A stretch of 14,167 nt of DNA, taken from CAYUKK01 sp964445305. GTDB taxonomy: Bacteria > Acidobacteriota > Aminicenantia > Aminicenantales > UBA8522. The stretch spans positions 1-14,167 of the forward strand of contig CAYUKK010000202.1 of assembly GCA_964445305.1 (NCBI GenBank), given 5' to 3'. This document shows, piece by piece, positions 14,064 to 14,167 of this stretch (positions within the stretch are counted from its first letter, which is position 1; each line of letters begins with the position of its first letter). The translations under genes were made by a program, and so were the position numbers. The notes under the pieces are model-generated. The model worked only from the letters and a program-made list of their open reading frames with translations. It had not been told where the DNA came from and searched no databases.

Positions 14064-14167
14064 ATGCAAGATACAGAGCTTTATCGGTATGTTTTGGGTC
14101 TTGAGGAACCTTGGGATGTGGAAAAAGTGGAACTGAATGTTCTTCATCAACGAATCGACGTCTGGGC
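14064..14167 (+). CDS. ISL3-family transposase, N-terminal fragment (runs off the right edge)
   Basis: Only 34 codons are visible, followed by two bases of the next one. The sequence begins MQDTELYRYVLGLEEPW and continues with DVEKVELNVLHQRIDVW. The pattern of a short helix (LYxxxLGL), PW, then V..V.L......V.V matches the characteristic N-terminus that precedes the CPxC zinc-finger of ISL3-family transposases. The zinc finger and the DDE catalytic domain would lie to the right of the window. Whether the gene is intact cannot be judged. The start codon is overlapped by the hairpin at 14043-14063. Another ATG at 14041 is out of frame and opens only a short reading frame. Confidence 0.82.
   Translation, partial: MQDTELYRYVLGLEEPWDVEKVELNVLHQRIDVW

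Larger units (their letters stand above)
14000..14167 (+). mobile_element. Left end of an ISL3-family insertion sequence (partial)
   Basis: The region from about 14000 starts with GGGTTCATCCGACTTTTCTG, which looks like a terminal inverted repeat. It is followed 64 bp later by the start of an ISL3-type transposase reading away from the end. The exact boundary is inferred from the GGG start and the AT-rich flank. The rest of the element, including the right inverted repeat, lies outside the window. Its insertion point is 19 bp upstream of the MFS start codon. Confidence 0.7.

Overview
The window looks like a piece of chromosome from a heterotrophic, probably anaerobic, diderm bacterium. By eye it is moderately GC-rich, most genes have clear AGGAGG-type ribosome binding sites, and three promoters look like sigma-70 type. 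The gene mix is a secreted beta-mannosidase, an NagB deaminase, a sodium:solute symporter, a serine hydrolase, Tat-exported enzymes and an iron-sulfur aldo/keto reductase. It reminds me of Candidatus Aminicenantes/Acidobacteriota-like genomes, but that is an impression and not a phylogenetic result. No rRNA, tRNA, CRISPR array or phage gene is visible.

Layout. Nine of the eleven coding regions are on the minus strand, so the order of transcription runs from high to low coordinates. (1) At 14000-14167 the left end of an ISL3-family insertion sequence carries the first 34 codons of its transposase on the plus strand. (2) An MFS drug/metabolite exporter (12604-13980) and a Tat-exported M24 metallopeptidase (11146-12405) follow on the minus strand. 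(3) nagB (10280-11074, plus) converges on the peptidase. It is divergent from a secreted GH2 beta-mannosidase (7383-9950, minus), and both have promoter candidates in the shared 329-bp spacer. (4) Downstream of the mannosidase lies a run of three minus-strand genes: an exported LolA-like protein with an unusual C-terminal domain (6164-7231), a Tat-exported aldo/keto reductase with two C-terminal cysteine clusters (4912-6099), and a UroD/MtaA-type protein fused to a thioredoxin-like domain (3519-4892). The last two are only 19 nt apart. (5) A 309-bp spacer holds a run of inverted repeats and a near-consensus promoter (TTGACA-17-TATAGT). That promoter drives an exported serine hydrolase (1893-3209), an SSS symporter (259-1857) and a small two-helix membrane protein (1-257, cut by the window edge).

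How the genes may work together. Beta-mannosidase and NagB as divergent neighbours fit use of Man-beta-GlcNAc-type glycans: the enzyme would release mannose outside the cytoplasm, and glucosamine-6-phosphate would be deaminated inside. The serine hydrolase, symporter and small membrane protein look like one hydrolyse-and-import operon of unknown substrate. The most unusual part is the LolA-like / AKR-ferredoxin / UroD-thioredoxin group. It combines a redox enzyme folded before export, a methyltransferase-like barrel that lacks one expected zinc ligand, and a CxxC redox domain. I do not recognise it as a described pathway.
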